Source: Arenicola marina
Lineage: Eukaryota > Annelida > Polychaeta > Arenicolidae
Reading direction: 5' to 3'
Assembly (NCBI GenBank): GCA_964019135.1
Contig: OZ025248.1
Span: 30,125,670-30,189,669, forward strand
Length of the DNA stretch: 64,000 bases
Under the pieces are notes generated by a model. It saw only the letters and a list, made by a program, of their open reading frames with translations. It made no database searches and had not been told where the DNA came from. Position numbers and translations under genes: made by a program. Every line of letters starts with the position of its first letter. Positions within the stretch are counted from its first letter, which is position 1. Of this stretch, positions 34,621 through 45,910 are shown piece after piece.

Positions 34621-36644
34621 TGTGTTAGTACAGCATCTTGCTGTACCCGCGCGCTATAAGATACTATATCAAGGTCTCTGTAGTTCCAGCCGATTCGTAA
34701 GGCTATGTTACTCCTGTTCGCAGAGGGGTAGCAGCATATATCTACGACGTGCTCGCCGGATAGGGCACAATTATATGTTAGATGGTCGCGATATATGTCA
34801 CTCCTCTTCAAAGATCTTCGAACAAGAGTAACATATGAAATAGTTGGGGATCGGGTGATAGTTCACACCCAGGTGGTTGGGTGGGCCACTAACTGCCTAC
34901 TAACGGGCGGCCAAGAGGGCTGTCTGGGGGCAATGATACAATACTGCAGTAACAACAGCAGCAACAGCTGTGCAGCCGTTTGTCTCTCTGTGATGGATAC
35001 ATACAGCGCCACACCGCCTACAACTAGGAAGGAGAACCAGCGGCGGTAATGCAGGCGGCATTTCGCCATGATAATTATGTTAACAAACGGGGATATCCAA
35101 TATCCCTTATGGCCATCAAGCAGATTGAGAGCCTGTCACAGGGGGTTACCGTCATAATGACTGCCAAACAATTTACAGCGGGGGGAATTATCATTGTGAC
35201 GCCGCCAATGGGGAAGGAAATGGACCGACGCTCCATCGGGAGGCTGATTGGTTGGTTTAGCAGGGGTCACGCCAACTGTTGGGGTCACGTGGCCCCAGCG
35301 GGAGGTGGCGTGAGTGGATCGCTCCCCAAGCCTGTTGCCTTCCCGGGGTAAACAAGGCCAACGTGTCGACCTACTTTATTTATCCATACTTATCGGCATG
35401 GAGATGCCAGGCTTCGTTAGCAACAAGGGGATTCGAATCACGCAACAAAATCGCTAGTGCAACGTGCGAGTTTGAACAGCACGGTAACAATGTTAACCGG
35501 TTTAAAACAACCAGCACAACGTACTTAATGCCTTTCCGAGGCCACACAACTCAATCTTCATCTATTTCTTCAGCTTCATTAGGGTATAGACTATGCATCT
35601 CAATGCGAGGATTTCTTTTTTCATGTTCATGTTCCTTTTTCATAGATGTGTAAAGTTAGTTTCGTACACACGTGGATCCCCAACATGTGCTGAAGTGATT
35701 GTGATTACAACTATAGATGCATAATATATCTGTAATGCCATGTTCTTTTGCTTTCATGTACAGATTATCCTCTATTCGGCATATAATAAATATATCTATA
35801 ATACCATTTCCTTTGCTTTTATGTACAGATTATCTGCTATTCGGTATGCACATTATCATGCTTTCCGTACTAGTAGCCCTTAACTAATATAGTGGTATTT
35901 CAGTTAATTGATAGGATAGACAAATCCAGATCAGTACTATCGTCGACTTCGCACAGCTTGCCATGAAACTCACTATCATACTCTTTTATCGCATGATAGA
36001 GTTATTAGAAATGTTACTTGACCAACGTATGCTATATATGCTTTTGGGAAATAGTACTTCCCGGTTTATATTCGCACTGTAAAGCTGGCTCACACTTTGC
36101 AGCTGTGTACATTCATCTTATTTACGACGCAGTAGTTTCATTGACATTTACACAGAATACCCACAATGACGCAATTGTTCATTCATTTATAGATTGTAAT
36201 TAATTAGCCGCATTTATTCTATTTTATGACCTTGCTTGCATCAAAGCGCCTTGGAATAAGCGCCCGGCCAGGCAGATGTAAACACTAGATAGGCACTAGA
36301 TGCATAAAAATTCAGACCGAAATATTTTCGGGTTTGTATTTATGCTGTATCCCCGTATGTGGCGCAATAATAATGAACCGATATCAGAGAGAAAACATGA
36401 ATTGTTCAGATGAAAAGAATGTTTTTTTGTCGATTAGGTATCTTTGAGGTGGCATGATTTGATATGTAGACATCGTGTTAGATGGGGGAGCCTCGGTTCT
36501 ACAAAGGACGAATGTTGGCGGTAATCCCCGCCATCACACTGGGGAGGGAGGTACAGACCCCATGAGGGTTGGGGTGGGTGTGGGTGGGTGGATGGGGAAG
36601 ACTTTGTGTAGTATGACAGTCAAAATGAGCGCCTTCAGTGGGGT
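34621..36644. other. Non-genic stretch with a 65-bp duplication
   Basis: Mostly unique. At about 35718-35850 a ~65-bp unit containing atgtacagattatc and ctattcgg occurs twice in tandem. A G run lies at about 36649. No gene was recognised. Confidence 0.5.
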
Positions 36645-37395
36645 GGGGGAAGGGGGGGGGGGGTGCAGAGCGTGTCGGGATCTGAGTACACCACAGCTCG
36701 CTATGCCTGTCCAAACCTCGTAGGGGCCGAGGGAGAAGAGCGGAGCACGGTAATGGTTAGGGGAGGGGGAGGAGGGGTTGTGTTAGCAGGAGGGGTAGGG
36801 GCAGCGACAGGGGAAGGGGGAGACGCAGGGAGAGAGGTAGGGGCAAGGAAAAGGTTGGGGTAGGGGGAGTTGTTGGGACAGGAGAAGGGGTAGGGGCAAC
36901 AAGAATGGGAGGGGTAGGGGCCGGGGAAGTGGTTGGGATATGAGGAGGGGTAGGGGCATGGGGATGGGTTGGGGCAGGAGGAGGGATAGGGGTAGGGGGA
37001 TGGATTGGGACAGGAGGAGGGGTTGGGGCAACGAGAAGGGGAGGGGGAGGCGCAGGGGGAGGGGTTTGGATATGAGGTGGGGTAGGGGTAGGGGGAGAGG
37101 TAGGGGAGGGGTATAAGAGGAGGGATAGGGGCAGCGAGAGGGGGAGGGGGAGGCGCAGGGGGAGTGGTTAGGATATGAGGAGGGGTAGGGGCATGGGGAT
37201 GGGTTGGGGCAGTTGGAGGGGTAGGGGCAGCGAGAGGGGGAGGGGTTGGGATATAAGGAGGGGTAGGGGCATGGGGCTGGGTTTGGACAAGAGGGTAGGA
37301 GGAGGGGTAGGGACAGGGGGACGGGTTGGGGCAGTTGGAGGGGTAGGGGCAGAGGGAGAGGTAGGGGAAGGGGGAGGGGTTGGTACAGGAGGACG
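36645..37395 (+). repeat. G-rich strand-asymmetric tract
   Basis: The plus strand is dominated by ggggaggggtaggggca steps with irregular spacing for about 750 bp. It has high G-quadruplex potential on the plus strand. The minus-strand Pro/Ser-rich open frame of over 300 codons is a composition artefact. Confidence 0.85.
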
Positions 37396-37499
37396 GGAAT
37401 GCCGCTACGGAAGCTTCAAAGAGTTGAAGGCTACCTCGCCCTGACTGATGGCTGGTGGTTGGCGGCTGGTCGCTGGGGAATGCACAGCTTTGCCGCGAC

Positions 37500-37800
37500 T
37501 TGGCGGAGTCTGCTGGCAGTGGTCCCGTATCCATGGGGACAGGATGGGAATCGGGGTTGGTTGATGCGAGTGGAGAGCGAGAGACGGTGGGGGAACCCGG
37601 GATGGTCCGGTATCCATGGGGACAGGGTGGTGTTAGGTGTTGGCTGATGGGAGTGGAGGGCGAGAGACGGCGGGGGAACCCGGGATGGTCCGGTGTCCAT
37701 GGGGACAGGATGGGGGCCGGGGCTGGCTGATGGAAGTGGCAGGGGGAGACGGTGGGGGGGAAGCGGCTTGTCCGGTATCCATGGGGACACATCGAGAATC
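37500..37800 (+). repeat. 83-bp minisatellite, 4 units
   Basis: The phrase ccatggggacag occurs at 37531, 37614, 37697 and (ending cac) 37779, with ggctgatgg and gagacggtggggg between. The last step is 82 bp. The array lies at the right edge of the G-rich tract. Confidence 0.85.
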
Positions 37801-38070
37801 TGGACTAGGTGAAGGTACTGTTTGGATAGGGTGAGAGACTGTGGGGGTTGGAGGAGGGGGTGGGGTCCCACTAGGTGATGGGTACTGTTGGGATTTACAG
37901 AGAGAGACTGTAGGGGTTAGGGGAGGGAGAGGGGTCTGGGAAGCATAGTCAAGGAAGCATCAGTGTGGACAGGGTGGGGCGCGGGGGGGTAACTGATGTA
38001 TACTATTTGAAGTAGGTGAGAGACAGGGGCGGGGGAGGGTGGATGGGGTGGTGGGGGGAATGGGGTGACG
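37801..38070 (+). repeat. Degenerate ~66-bp repeats, 2-3 units
   Basis: Copies of actaggtgaNggtactgttt and gagagactgtgggggtt recur at about 37804 and 37870, with a weaker copy further on. They continue the G-rich composition of the tract to the left. Confidence 0.6.
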
Positions 38071-39560
38071 GTGTCGGTGGTAACGGTCTGGTATCCGTGA
38101 TGTTGTGTTCATATCATTGCGTATTGCGTATGTACATGAGAATCCCACGTTCATCGAGGGTTCGATGTCACAGTTTGTGTAGCACGATGTTTATATCAAA
38201 TACACAAAGAAAACTTCGTGAGTTCATCAAGGCAGTAATACATAGACTTCCATAGGTGTTCGTATTTACGTGGACATTGAATCCCTCAGAATATAGCCCA
38301 TTGGAACAGGGCCGCTCCATAGCGTTTTAATGATATGGGTTCGTATCGTAAGTATGTTACCATCTGGACAGGTCGTGATTACCCAATCTACGTTACAGCA
38401 CCGCGAGCTGCCCATTTCACAGATAGAGAAGCGGAAACTCTCGTAAACTAAGAGGACCCGAAACGAACACTGGCCGCCGACCGAAGAGCTAACACAGGGC
38501 ACGAGTAGGCAGTATATCGACTACAGGCTCCAAACAGGTCAGGGCTGGGGGGGAGGGGGGTGGAGGGGGGGGGGGAGGGGGTAACATCATACATTTTACA
38601 GATAAAACATACCGGACGAGACTACGTTTCTCTGCTTCCGCAAACCCGACAATGTTTATAGTCGTCATTGGATCTTATCACTGTTTTCCGTAGCAATTTA
38701 CGAGGAGAGGGGGTGGAGGTGAGGAAACGGGGTGCTTTGTGGTCGACAGAGGCCGCGTGGCCGTGTAAATCTGTAAGTTTTCCGTGATTGGCCACCAGCT
38801 GTGACAGGTATGGCGACGTGGCCCCAGTCCGTCGGCCATTGTTCCCTTTCAATCGCGCCCTCGGTGCCCCAGCACCATTGGCTCGAGTTTTAGAACTCGG
38901 ATCACTTTAGACGCCCGGGTTGGCGCGCCACAGCTCAATACTCGGACTGTTGGTGAAGTGGAGTACAGTCCCAGGCTAAGCTGTGACCCCCCCCCCCTCC
39001 TCCACTCCGACTTCTCTTGATAATCCGGACTGCAACAGGCTGCGCTTGAAATTATCTAGGGTGTGCGGATGGAAGCGTGATGGTGGTGGCGTTGGTGTAG
39101 CATAGTACTCGTGGTTGTATAATGGAATTTCACAAAAAATTCTCAACACTTTTTATTCAAGTAGAAATATTTTTATTCTGGTATTATTCAAAGAGTTATT
39201 GTACTTTTTCTAGGAAAACCTATGCATGCGTGTGGACTCCACGATATTGATTAATCGTTCTTCAAACGTGTCGCGCCCCCTATTGGGCAGTTGTGTATGG
39301 ATAACCTCTTTGGATGAGAGCGCCAAGCCAGTAGCTGTGACCAGCGCCACCTGGTGATAACATGTCTCACAGACTGAGCGTCGATACTCTGGTCGGCGTT
39401 TCGGTCATTCAACACTCCACGCCACCTTACGGCAGACTTCTCAAGGATACAACGCCATCTGGCGATACGTCACTGCCATGTTGAGATTTGCCTCCATAGC
39501 CGCTCTCCACATCCGTCTCAGCTCAGCAACAGGCCAATTCACTAGTCAACGCCCCTTGCG
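38071..39560. other. Non-genic stretch, nothing recognised
   Basis: Unique DNA with G-rich runs at 38545-38582. From about 39310 short words such as cagcgccacctggtgata resemble very degenerate units of the array that follows. Confidence 0.5.
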
Positions 39561-41050
39561 ACAGACCGCTCCACCCTGTGTCGCCACCTTGTGACAGACC
39601 ACCCACACTGTAGCGCCCCCTTGTGACAGATTACTCCACCCTGTAGCGCCCCCTTGTGACAGGCCACTCCACCCTGTAGCGCCCCCTTGTGACAGGCCAC
39701 TCCACCCTGTAGCGCCCCCTTGTGACAGGCCACTCCACCCTGTAGCGCCCCTTGTGACAGACCACTCCACCCTGTAGAGCCCCTTGTGATAGACCACTCC
39801 ACCCTGTAGAGCCCCTTGTGATAGACCATTCCACGCTGTAGCGCCCCCTTGTGACAGACCACTCCACCCTGTAGCGCCCTTTGTGACAGACCACCCACCC
39901 TTTAGCGCCCCTTTGTGACAGACCACTCCACCCTGTAGCGCCCCCTTGTGACAGACCACCCATCCTGTAGCGCCCCCTTGTGACAGACTACCCACCCTGT
40001 AGCGCCCCTTGTGACAGCCCACCCCACGCTGTAGCGCCCCCTTGTGACAGGCCACTCCACCCTGTAGCGCCCACTTGTGACAGGCCACTCCACCCTGTAG
40101 CACCCCCTTGTGACAGACCAGTCCACCCTGTAGCGCCCCCTTGTGATAGACCAACCACCCTGTAGCGCCCCCTTGTGACAGACCACCCACCCTGTAGCGC
40201 CCCCTTGTGACAGACTACCCACCCTGTAGCGCCCCTTGTGACAGCCCACTCCACCCTGTAGCGCCCCCTCGTGACAGGCCACTCCACCCTGTGTCGCCAC
40301 CTTGTGACAGACCACCGACACTGTAGCGCCCCCTTGTGACAGACTACCCACCCTGTAGCGCCCCTTGTGACAGCCCACTCCACCCTGTAGCGCCCCCTCG
40401 TGACAGGCCACTCCACCCTGTGTCGCCACCTTGTGACAGACCACCGACACTGTAGCGCCCCCTTGTGACAGATTACTCCACCCTATTGCGCCCCCTTGTG
40501 ACAGACCACTCCACCCTGTAGCGCCCCTTGTGATAGACCACTCCACCCTGTAGCGCCCCTTGTGACAGCCCACTCCACCCTGTAGAGCCCCTTGTGACAG
40601 CCCACTCCACGCTGTAGCGCCCCCTTGTGACAGGCCACTCCACCCTGTAGCCCCCCCTTGTGACAGACCAGTCCACCCTGTAGCGCCCCCTTGTGACAGA
40701 CCAACCACCCTGTAGCGCCCCCTTGTGACAGACCACCCACCCTGTTGCGCCCCCTTGTGACAGACTACCCACCCTGTAGCGCCCCTTGTGACAGCCCACT
40801 TCACCCTGTAGCGCCGCCTTGTGACAGGCCACTCCACCCTGTGTCGCCACCTTGTGACAGACCACCCACACTGTAGCGCCCCCTTGTGACAGATTACTCC
40901 ACCCTATTGCGCCCCCTTGTGACAGGCCACTCCACCCTGTGTCGCCACCTTGTGACAGACCACCCACACTGTACCGCCCCCTTGTGACAGACCACTCCAC
41001 GCTGTGGCGCACCCTTGCGACATATCACTACACCCTATAGCGCCCCCTTG
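39561..41050 (-). repeat. ~33-bp minisatellite array, ~45 units
   Basis: Units contain tgtagcgcccccttgtgaca followed by gaccactccaccc, with lengths of 31-33 bp. Shared variants show higher-order copying: gtccaccctg at 40121 and 40671 and ccaaccaccc at 40151 and 40701 (both 550 bp apart), and ccaccgac at 40312 and 40441 (129 bp). Long minus-strand frames (W-S-V-T-R-G-like) are artefacts of the 33-bp period. The strand given is only that of these frames. Confidence 0.95.
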
Positions 41051-41679
41051 GAAACCACTACATCAGGCTGCTCCCTCTGGCGACAGAATGTTCCAGCAAC
41101 CAGCACTTCCTGGTGGCAGACCACTACATTAAAAACGAATCTGGTGAGCATCCACATCAGACACTCCTGCCCTTCTACCACACCCCCCCCCCCTCCATCC
41201 CCCCTCCCCCGTAGTGTATAAGACGAATGACCGCAACCAACACCCATCGCCTCCTGGCGACAAATGACTGCAGCGGTCCCCCATCCGGCCAGAGAGGCAG
41301 CCAGTGAGCTAGAGAGCCGGAAAACCAGCCCCCACTGGCAGCGGCCTCCACGCTTTCGCCTTCTTTCATCTCGACGTGCGCCTCGAGAGGGCAATTTATG
41401 GTTGAATTGCTAACCTGTCAAATCGCTTGTCTTTACCCCGACCACAAGACAATCGCTCGGCCCTGCGCTGTAATAGACTGCGTGCCGCCCGCTCACTCCG
41501 CCGGGAACAATTTTCATCAGTGAACAGTAATGGAATGCAATAGGGACCCCCCGTGGAACACGTAATGGAAGATGATTGCTGCCTTCTAGTGCAAGAACGC
41601 CGCCCCCCCCCACCCCCGCCCCCGGGCACTTTGTCAGCCGCTGGGCTTGATGGGACCTGGTCTTTTTGTTCCTATTTGG
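41051..41679. other. Non-genic stretch, fading array edge
   Basis: Degenerate relatives of the array unit continue (ctggtggcagaccactac near 41110, ctcctggcgacaaatga near 41250). C runs lie near 41184 and 41603. No gene was recognised. Confidence 0.45.
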
Positions 41680-41745
41680 GGGTGAAGATTGATCCCCAGC
41701 CAGGCACTTACTAAACTACTACGCCACAGAGAGGCAAAACAGATT
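41680..41745 (-). mobile_element. tRNA-like SINE head fragment, minus strand
   Basis: On the minus strand it reads tgcctctctgtggcgtagta with an A-box-like core, followed by a degraded B-box (ggggatcaatctt). The 5' words match the SINE head at 11980-12056. It is short and decayed. Confidence 0.4.
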
Positions 41746-42129
41746 GATTCAAGCCGTGGAGTTGGCGACCATAATACGTTCGCGCTTGTTGTTACTGGGT
41801 CGTAGGTAAGGGAAGCAATTTGATCTAAAATGTAACATAATGGTTTTGCTGAAAGGGAAGACGTATGCGGTATGCAAATGTCGGTGTCTGTAACTACTGA
41901 TGTGGCGACTGTGGATTAATACGAACACCCCACGAAACCACAGCCTCTCTAGCCTATTCAGTGTACAAATAAGCACGAATATCCACGTATCTATATTACT
42001 CCGATAGGTAGCACGGTTGAAGGGTACATGTTAGGCACATCATCTTGCAGTGGGGGGGGGGGGGGGTGGGGGGTAGATTTAAGGACCACACCGTTCTATG
42101 GGGGGGGGGGGGGAGGGTGCAAGGGCTAT
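41746..42129. other. Non-genic stretch, G-run rich
   Basis: Two long G runs at about 42051-42066 and 42101-42112. No gene was recognised. Confidence 0.5.
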
Positions 42130-42400
42130 TTCCGTTCCTCGGGAATCGGGTTTTCATATCATCGGGAACTGGGATTGAGGCAAACAATTCTTCGTGAACT
42201 GGGAATGGGTATTAACCGACCGTCGTGATCAAGGATTTTCATTAATCGTGAACTGGGGAATTTTAATATTAAATAACCGTGAATCGGGAAAACGATAATT
42301 TATATCACGTATCCGACCTTCATATTTATACTGGGAGTTATCCTTCCTAATTCATCGTGAGCTGGGAATAAAGGAATTTATTCTTCGTGATCTGAGAACA
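42130..42400 (+). repeat. Degenerate minisatellite (~42-bp spacing)
   Basis: The phrase cgtgaactgggaat and variants (cgggaatcggg, cgtgagctgggaat, cgtgatctgag) recur about eight times at uneven spacing with AT-rich spacers. It is an old, decayed array. Confidence 0.55.
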
Positions 42401-44789
42401 CGACCCCCGCTTGTCCCCCCCCCCATCTTCCTATACCATGTGGAACCTTCGGTTCATATTCACTATTCCGCAGAAACAGACAGAGAGAGAGAGGAAAAAA
42501 AGGAGAAAGCTCCGGAGATACCAGAAAGCAAATATAGTTATGACATGTTCATAACGCTATATTTAATCTGACTGATCATTCATCACACATCTCAAGCAAT
42601 TTCCTTCGGGTGCGGCCCAATAGAAACCCCACAGCGCCCCCCCCCCCCCTAATGCCGGGGCATATCAAGTGCCTCACCGCCCGGCCTGGCAGCGCGAGGC
42701 CTTCCTCCACCGGGCGGGGGTTCACAGAGGCCGTCTTATTATAGGTATGGGTATGCGTATCATTGGGAAAACCTTGTAAATGTTAATGACAACGACAATA
42801 ACGAGAAAACGGATACAGATAATTGATTGGTGCCTCTGTTCGATGGATCGATGCTGGTCAGTCAGGGACAAGCACACCGACGCCATCGGCGCTTACGTAT
42901 TCCTCACGTCTCATTGGTCGATGATGGATCTCATTGGAAACGCCCGCAGTTCAGTCTCAATCTGCACCACCTCGCCGATAGGTGGCGTTAGTAGCTGGTG
43001 ATTACTTGGATGGTAAGTGGGGTTCGACGATATCGTGTCGATGTCGTTGCTTCGAGAACACCCTCTGTACGTTTTTATTGCGAGGGCCAGGATGGGTGGA
43101 ACGGACTACAACAATAACATTGTATTTCTGAAAACTATATGCGCATCGATTGTTTTTAAATGACCTTGACCCCAGCTGTGAAGATACTGGCGCGACGCGT
43201 ACATGAGAATGTTACGTCACAAGGGAGCGATCACTTATACTAGTCGGCATAAAACACAGTTTGGTATTATATATATATATTTTATATCGGTGGATTGTCA
43301 TTGGTGTATACATATAAATCTTTCTCGCAAAGCTGTCCTCACAATTAACTTAATCGTGTTAATATAATAATCTGCATAGATGTTGTGTAATTATGGGCCG
43401 AAGGCCAGCAGTACGAAAAAAAACTTTACCTTATCTTACATACATATGCATAAAACAGAACCAAGAAATTTCCTGTCGTAATGAAATGCGTGGTACGCTA
43501 ACTTACTATTAGATTCACTTGCCCAGCTTATGTGAAGGTTTAACTCGGCTCTTTTAATTGGGCCATCAATTGATACACATGCCATGAAGACAACATTACA
43601 AATGATAATCAGTATCTACTTATTAAATAAGTTTCAAACATGATATTAAACCCAGCGATTTTATCTTTTCAGCTGATCTTCCACAACGATATCCATCACC
43701 AAATTCGCGATCCAAAAATAAAATAACCCCAAAATGACTTTCAAATATTAGCACCTAGGATTCTTCGGGGCTAACAGCAACACATTGTCCATCAGTCAGG
43801 CTCCATTACCTAACAAAGAGGTAATTAAACCAAACCAATAAACTGGCGGAATCAACACTCTTTGCGGTGTGGGTGATATTTACCGGTTAATTGATTGGAA
43901 GTCCTTCTCGCCATTGTATACGAGGAGCTAATTGACGTGACCTCTGTTTTGACCCCTATTCGTTGCGTTATACATGCGAGCGTCTGTTTATACGATGTGT
44001 CTGGGGGCCGCCACAGCACGCTCGAGTCCTACTGTTGGCGGTGGCTTCGTGTCTAACTATAACAGCAAGCAGATAACCTGCTCGACAACCCACTCATTCT
44101 GTCCCAAATCACGCTCGTCCTCATCTTCTTGGTCCACCTCCATTACGGATCATTGTCTAAATTATCAGATCTACTTCGCGTGGCGTGCATCGTTTAAGCG
44201 GGAAACCGAGCGTCCTATTAAATAATTTGCCTTCAGATAGAGGTATGTGTTTGAAGGACCCTCGGCGTCAGCCCGGTAATTTGATTCCAGAATGCGCCGT
44301 TACGCGGCGCTAACGTGACTATCGGAGAATGGGTCCAGAGCCGGAAACTGCGTCACTCACCCCGCGACAATCACTTGGTGGCTGACCTGAAAGATGACGT
44401 AAAAATGCTCGAGAATCATTCAAATGCTGAATATCTTCTCACATTGCTTTGTCACACAGCTGCTAGAGTGCTGGTAAGAGAATACGGGTGTTCAAGTGGT
44501 GGAAGCACGTTAGTACGGTCTGTGTTGTGACATCGTGCATCGACGGCAAGGTGCAATAGTCGGCCATGTCCATACCTGGTGATGCAGGTGACGTCTGAAA
44601 CTAAAGTACGAACTCTACAATTACACCCGTACACCCCATACAACACTGGCACCAGTACGGATAATAGCAATTGTGTAATTTTATTAGTAAGTCCACTCTT
44701 TTAAAAAATCTGCTTTTCGTAATACACAGATCGGGCAAAATAAAATAAAATGTGTTGAGTAACAAGCCCCAAAACTAAGCCATATAGTA
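42401..44789. other. Non-genic stretch, AT-rich, nothing recognised
   Basis: Unique DNA with a C run near 42640 and a short (TA)n near 43270. Small open frames at 42780-43001 and 43974-44225 show no domain. Confidence 0.5.
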
Positions 44790-45425
44790 TTTTATTTCGC
44801 CGTAACAAATTCACACATCAAAAGAAACTATCATATTACATAAATGGGTGCCACTTAGATATAAATAATGACATGTTTTCATTATCGCTGATGCACTATC
44901 TTGAAATAATACAAAATATTGTTCTGGACCCCCTGGAGATTAGGGATTTCATTAAGCCATTTACATCTATACACATATCTCTTCGTAATTAAACAAATAT
45001 GATTAATAAGTCTCTCATGCGAAGACTATCTGAAACCTAATGAACAGGATGGATGCGTTGGAGTCAGAGATGTCAAGCATATGTCATTTAACCAATCAAA
45101 TACCCTGAACCACAGACGTCTTACATAAATACAATCAAAAATAAGTGCTGAATAGTTTGTCTCAGTCCTACAAACAGGGCATGTCTCTATTTTTCTAAAT
45201 TTATGCAAAAACTGGTCTGTGACCAATGCTAAATTCAGTAACAGGAACTGAAAGCTTTTGGGCTTTTTCTCAACCGTACAATGCAATGGTAGCTTATACT
45301 ACTCGGACCAATTGGCTTCCTCTATATCAATTTCTAGATACTGACACCACTTTTTTTACTGGAGCTTAAAGACTTGACCAGCAACTTATGACTATAATTG
45401 CATCAACGCGTTCTTGTTATAAGAT
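44790..45425 (-). mobile_element. LINE 3' remnant (L1/Tx1-like ORF2 C-terminus), minus strand
   Basis: Minus-strand frames give C-terminal ORF2 features typical of L1/Tx1-like LINEs: the YKLP block, FQFLLLNLALVTDQFLHKF, the Cys pair CPVCRTE, a following DCIYVRRLWFRVFDWL, and further down KRYVYRCKWLNEIPN. The frame changes at least twice and a stop interrupts it. The layout matches the larger LINE at 60293-61803. No poly(A) tail or target duplication is visible, so this is an old copy. Confidence 0.7.
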
Positions 45426-45576
45426 TCGCCCACTTGCGAGTTACGTTACCCAATTTTTTACCTGACGTCATCATTTAGTGTATCCAGTCTCGCGGTATGC
45501 AGCGGACAAGACTATAGAAATCAACGTGATCATTTCGTCTTTTGTGCGATTCAGATTTTGGTTTTTCATAAAATAG
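45426..45576. other. Short spacer, nothing recognised
   Basis: Unique DNA with one exact TGACGTCA at 45463. Confidence 0.4.
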
Positions 45577-45910
45577 GTATTCCAAATTGGGTATTCCAAA
45601 TTGGGTATTCTAAATTTCCACCTCTGTTAATTTTCTTCTCTTCTCCATTTCTATGTGGGCTAATTTATCTTCCGCCTTCATTGCCACGTACTTTAATTCC
45701 CGCCTCCTCCATTTCCATGTACGTTAATTCCCCTTCCACCTTCATTTCCATGCATGTTAATACCCCGTCCACCGTCATTTCCACGCGCATTACTTCTCCG
45801 TCTTCCCACATCTTACTGCATGTTAATTCCTCTTCCTCCTGCATTTCCACGGGCGTTAATTCCCCATCATCCTCCAGTTTGATGTATATCTATTATCTTC
45901 CACTTCCATG
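45577..45910 (+). repeat. Two short arrays: 14-bp x3 and ~39-bp degenerate
   Basis: ggtattccaaattg is repeated three times at 45577-45617. From about 45650 to 45910 a degenerate ~39-bp unit recurs (catttccatgtacgttaatt and variants such as catttccacgggcgttaatt). Neither is coding. Confidence 0.7.

Noticed and set aside
36701-37792. 363-codon Pro/Ser-rich minus-strand frame
   Set aside because: Composition artefact of the G-rich tract.
39542-41012. Long minus-strand frames with a repeated W-S-V-T-R-G-like motif
   Set aside because: A product of the ~33-bp unit being a multiple of three, with frame switches at every 31- or 32-bp unit.
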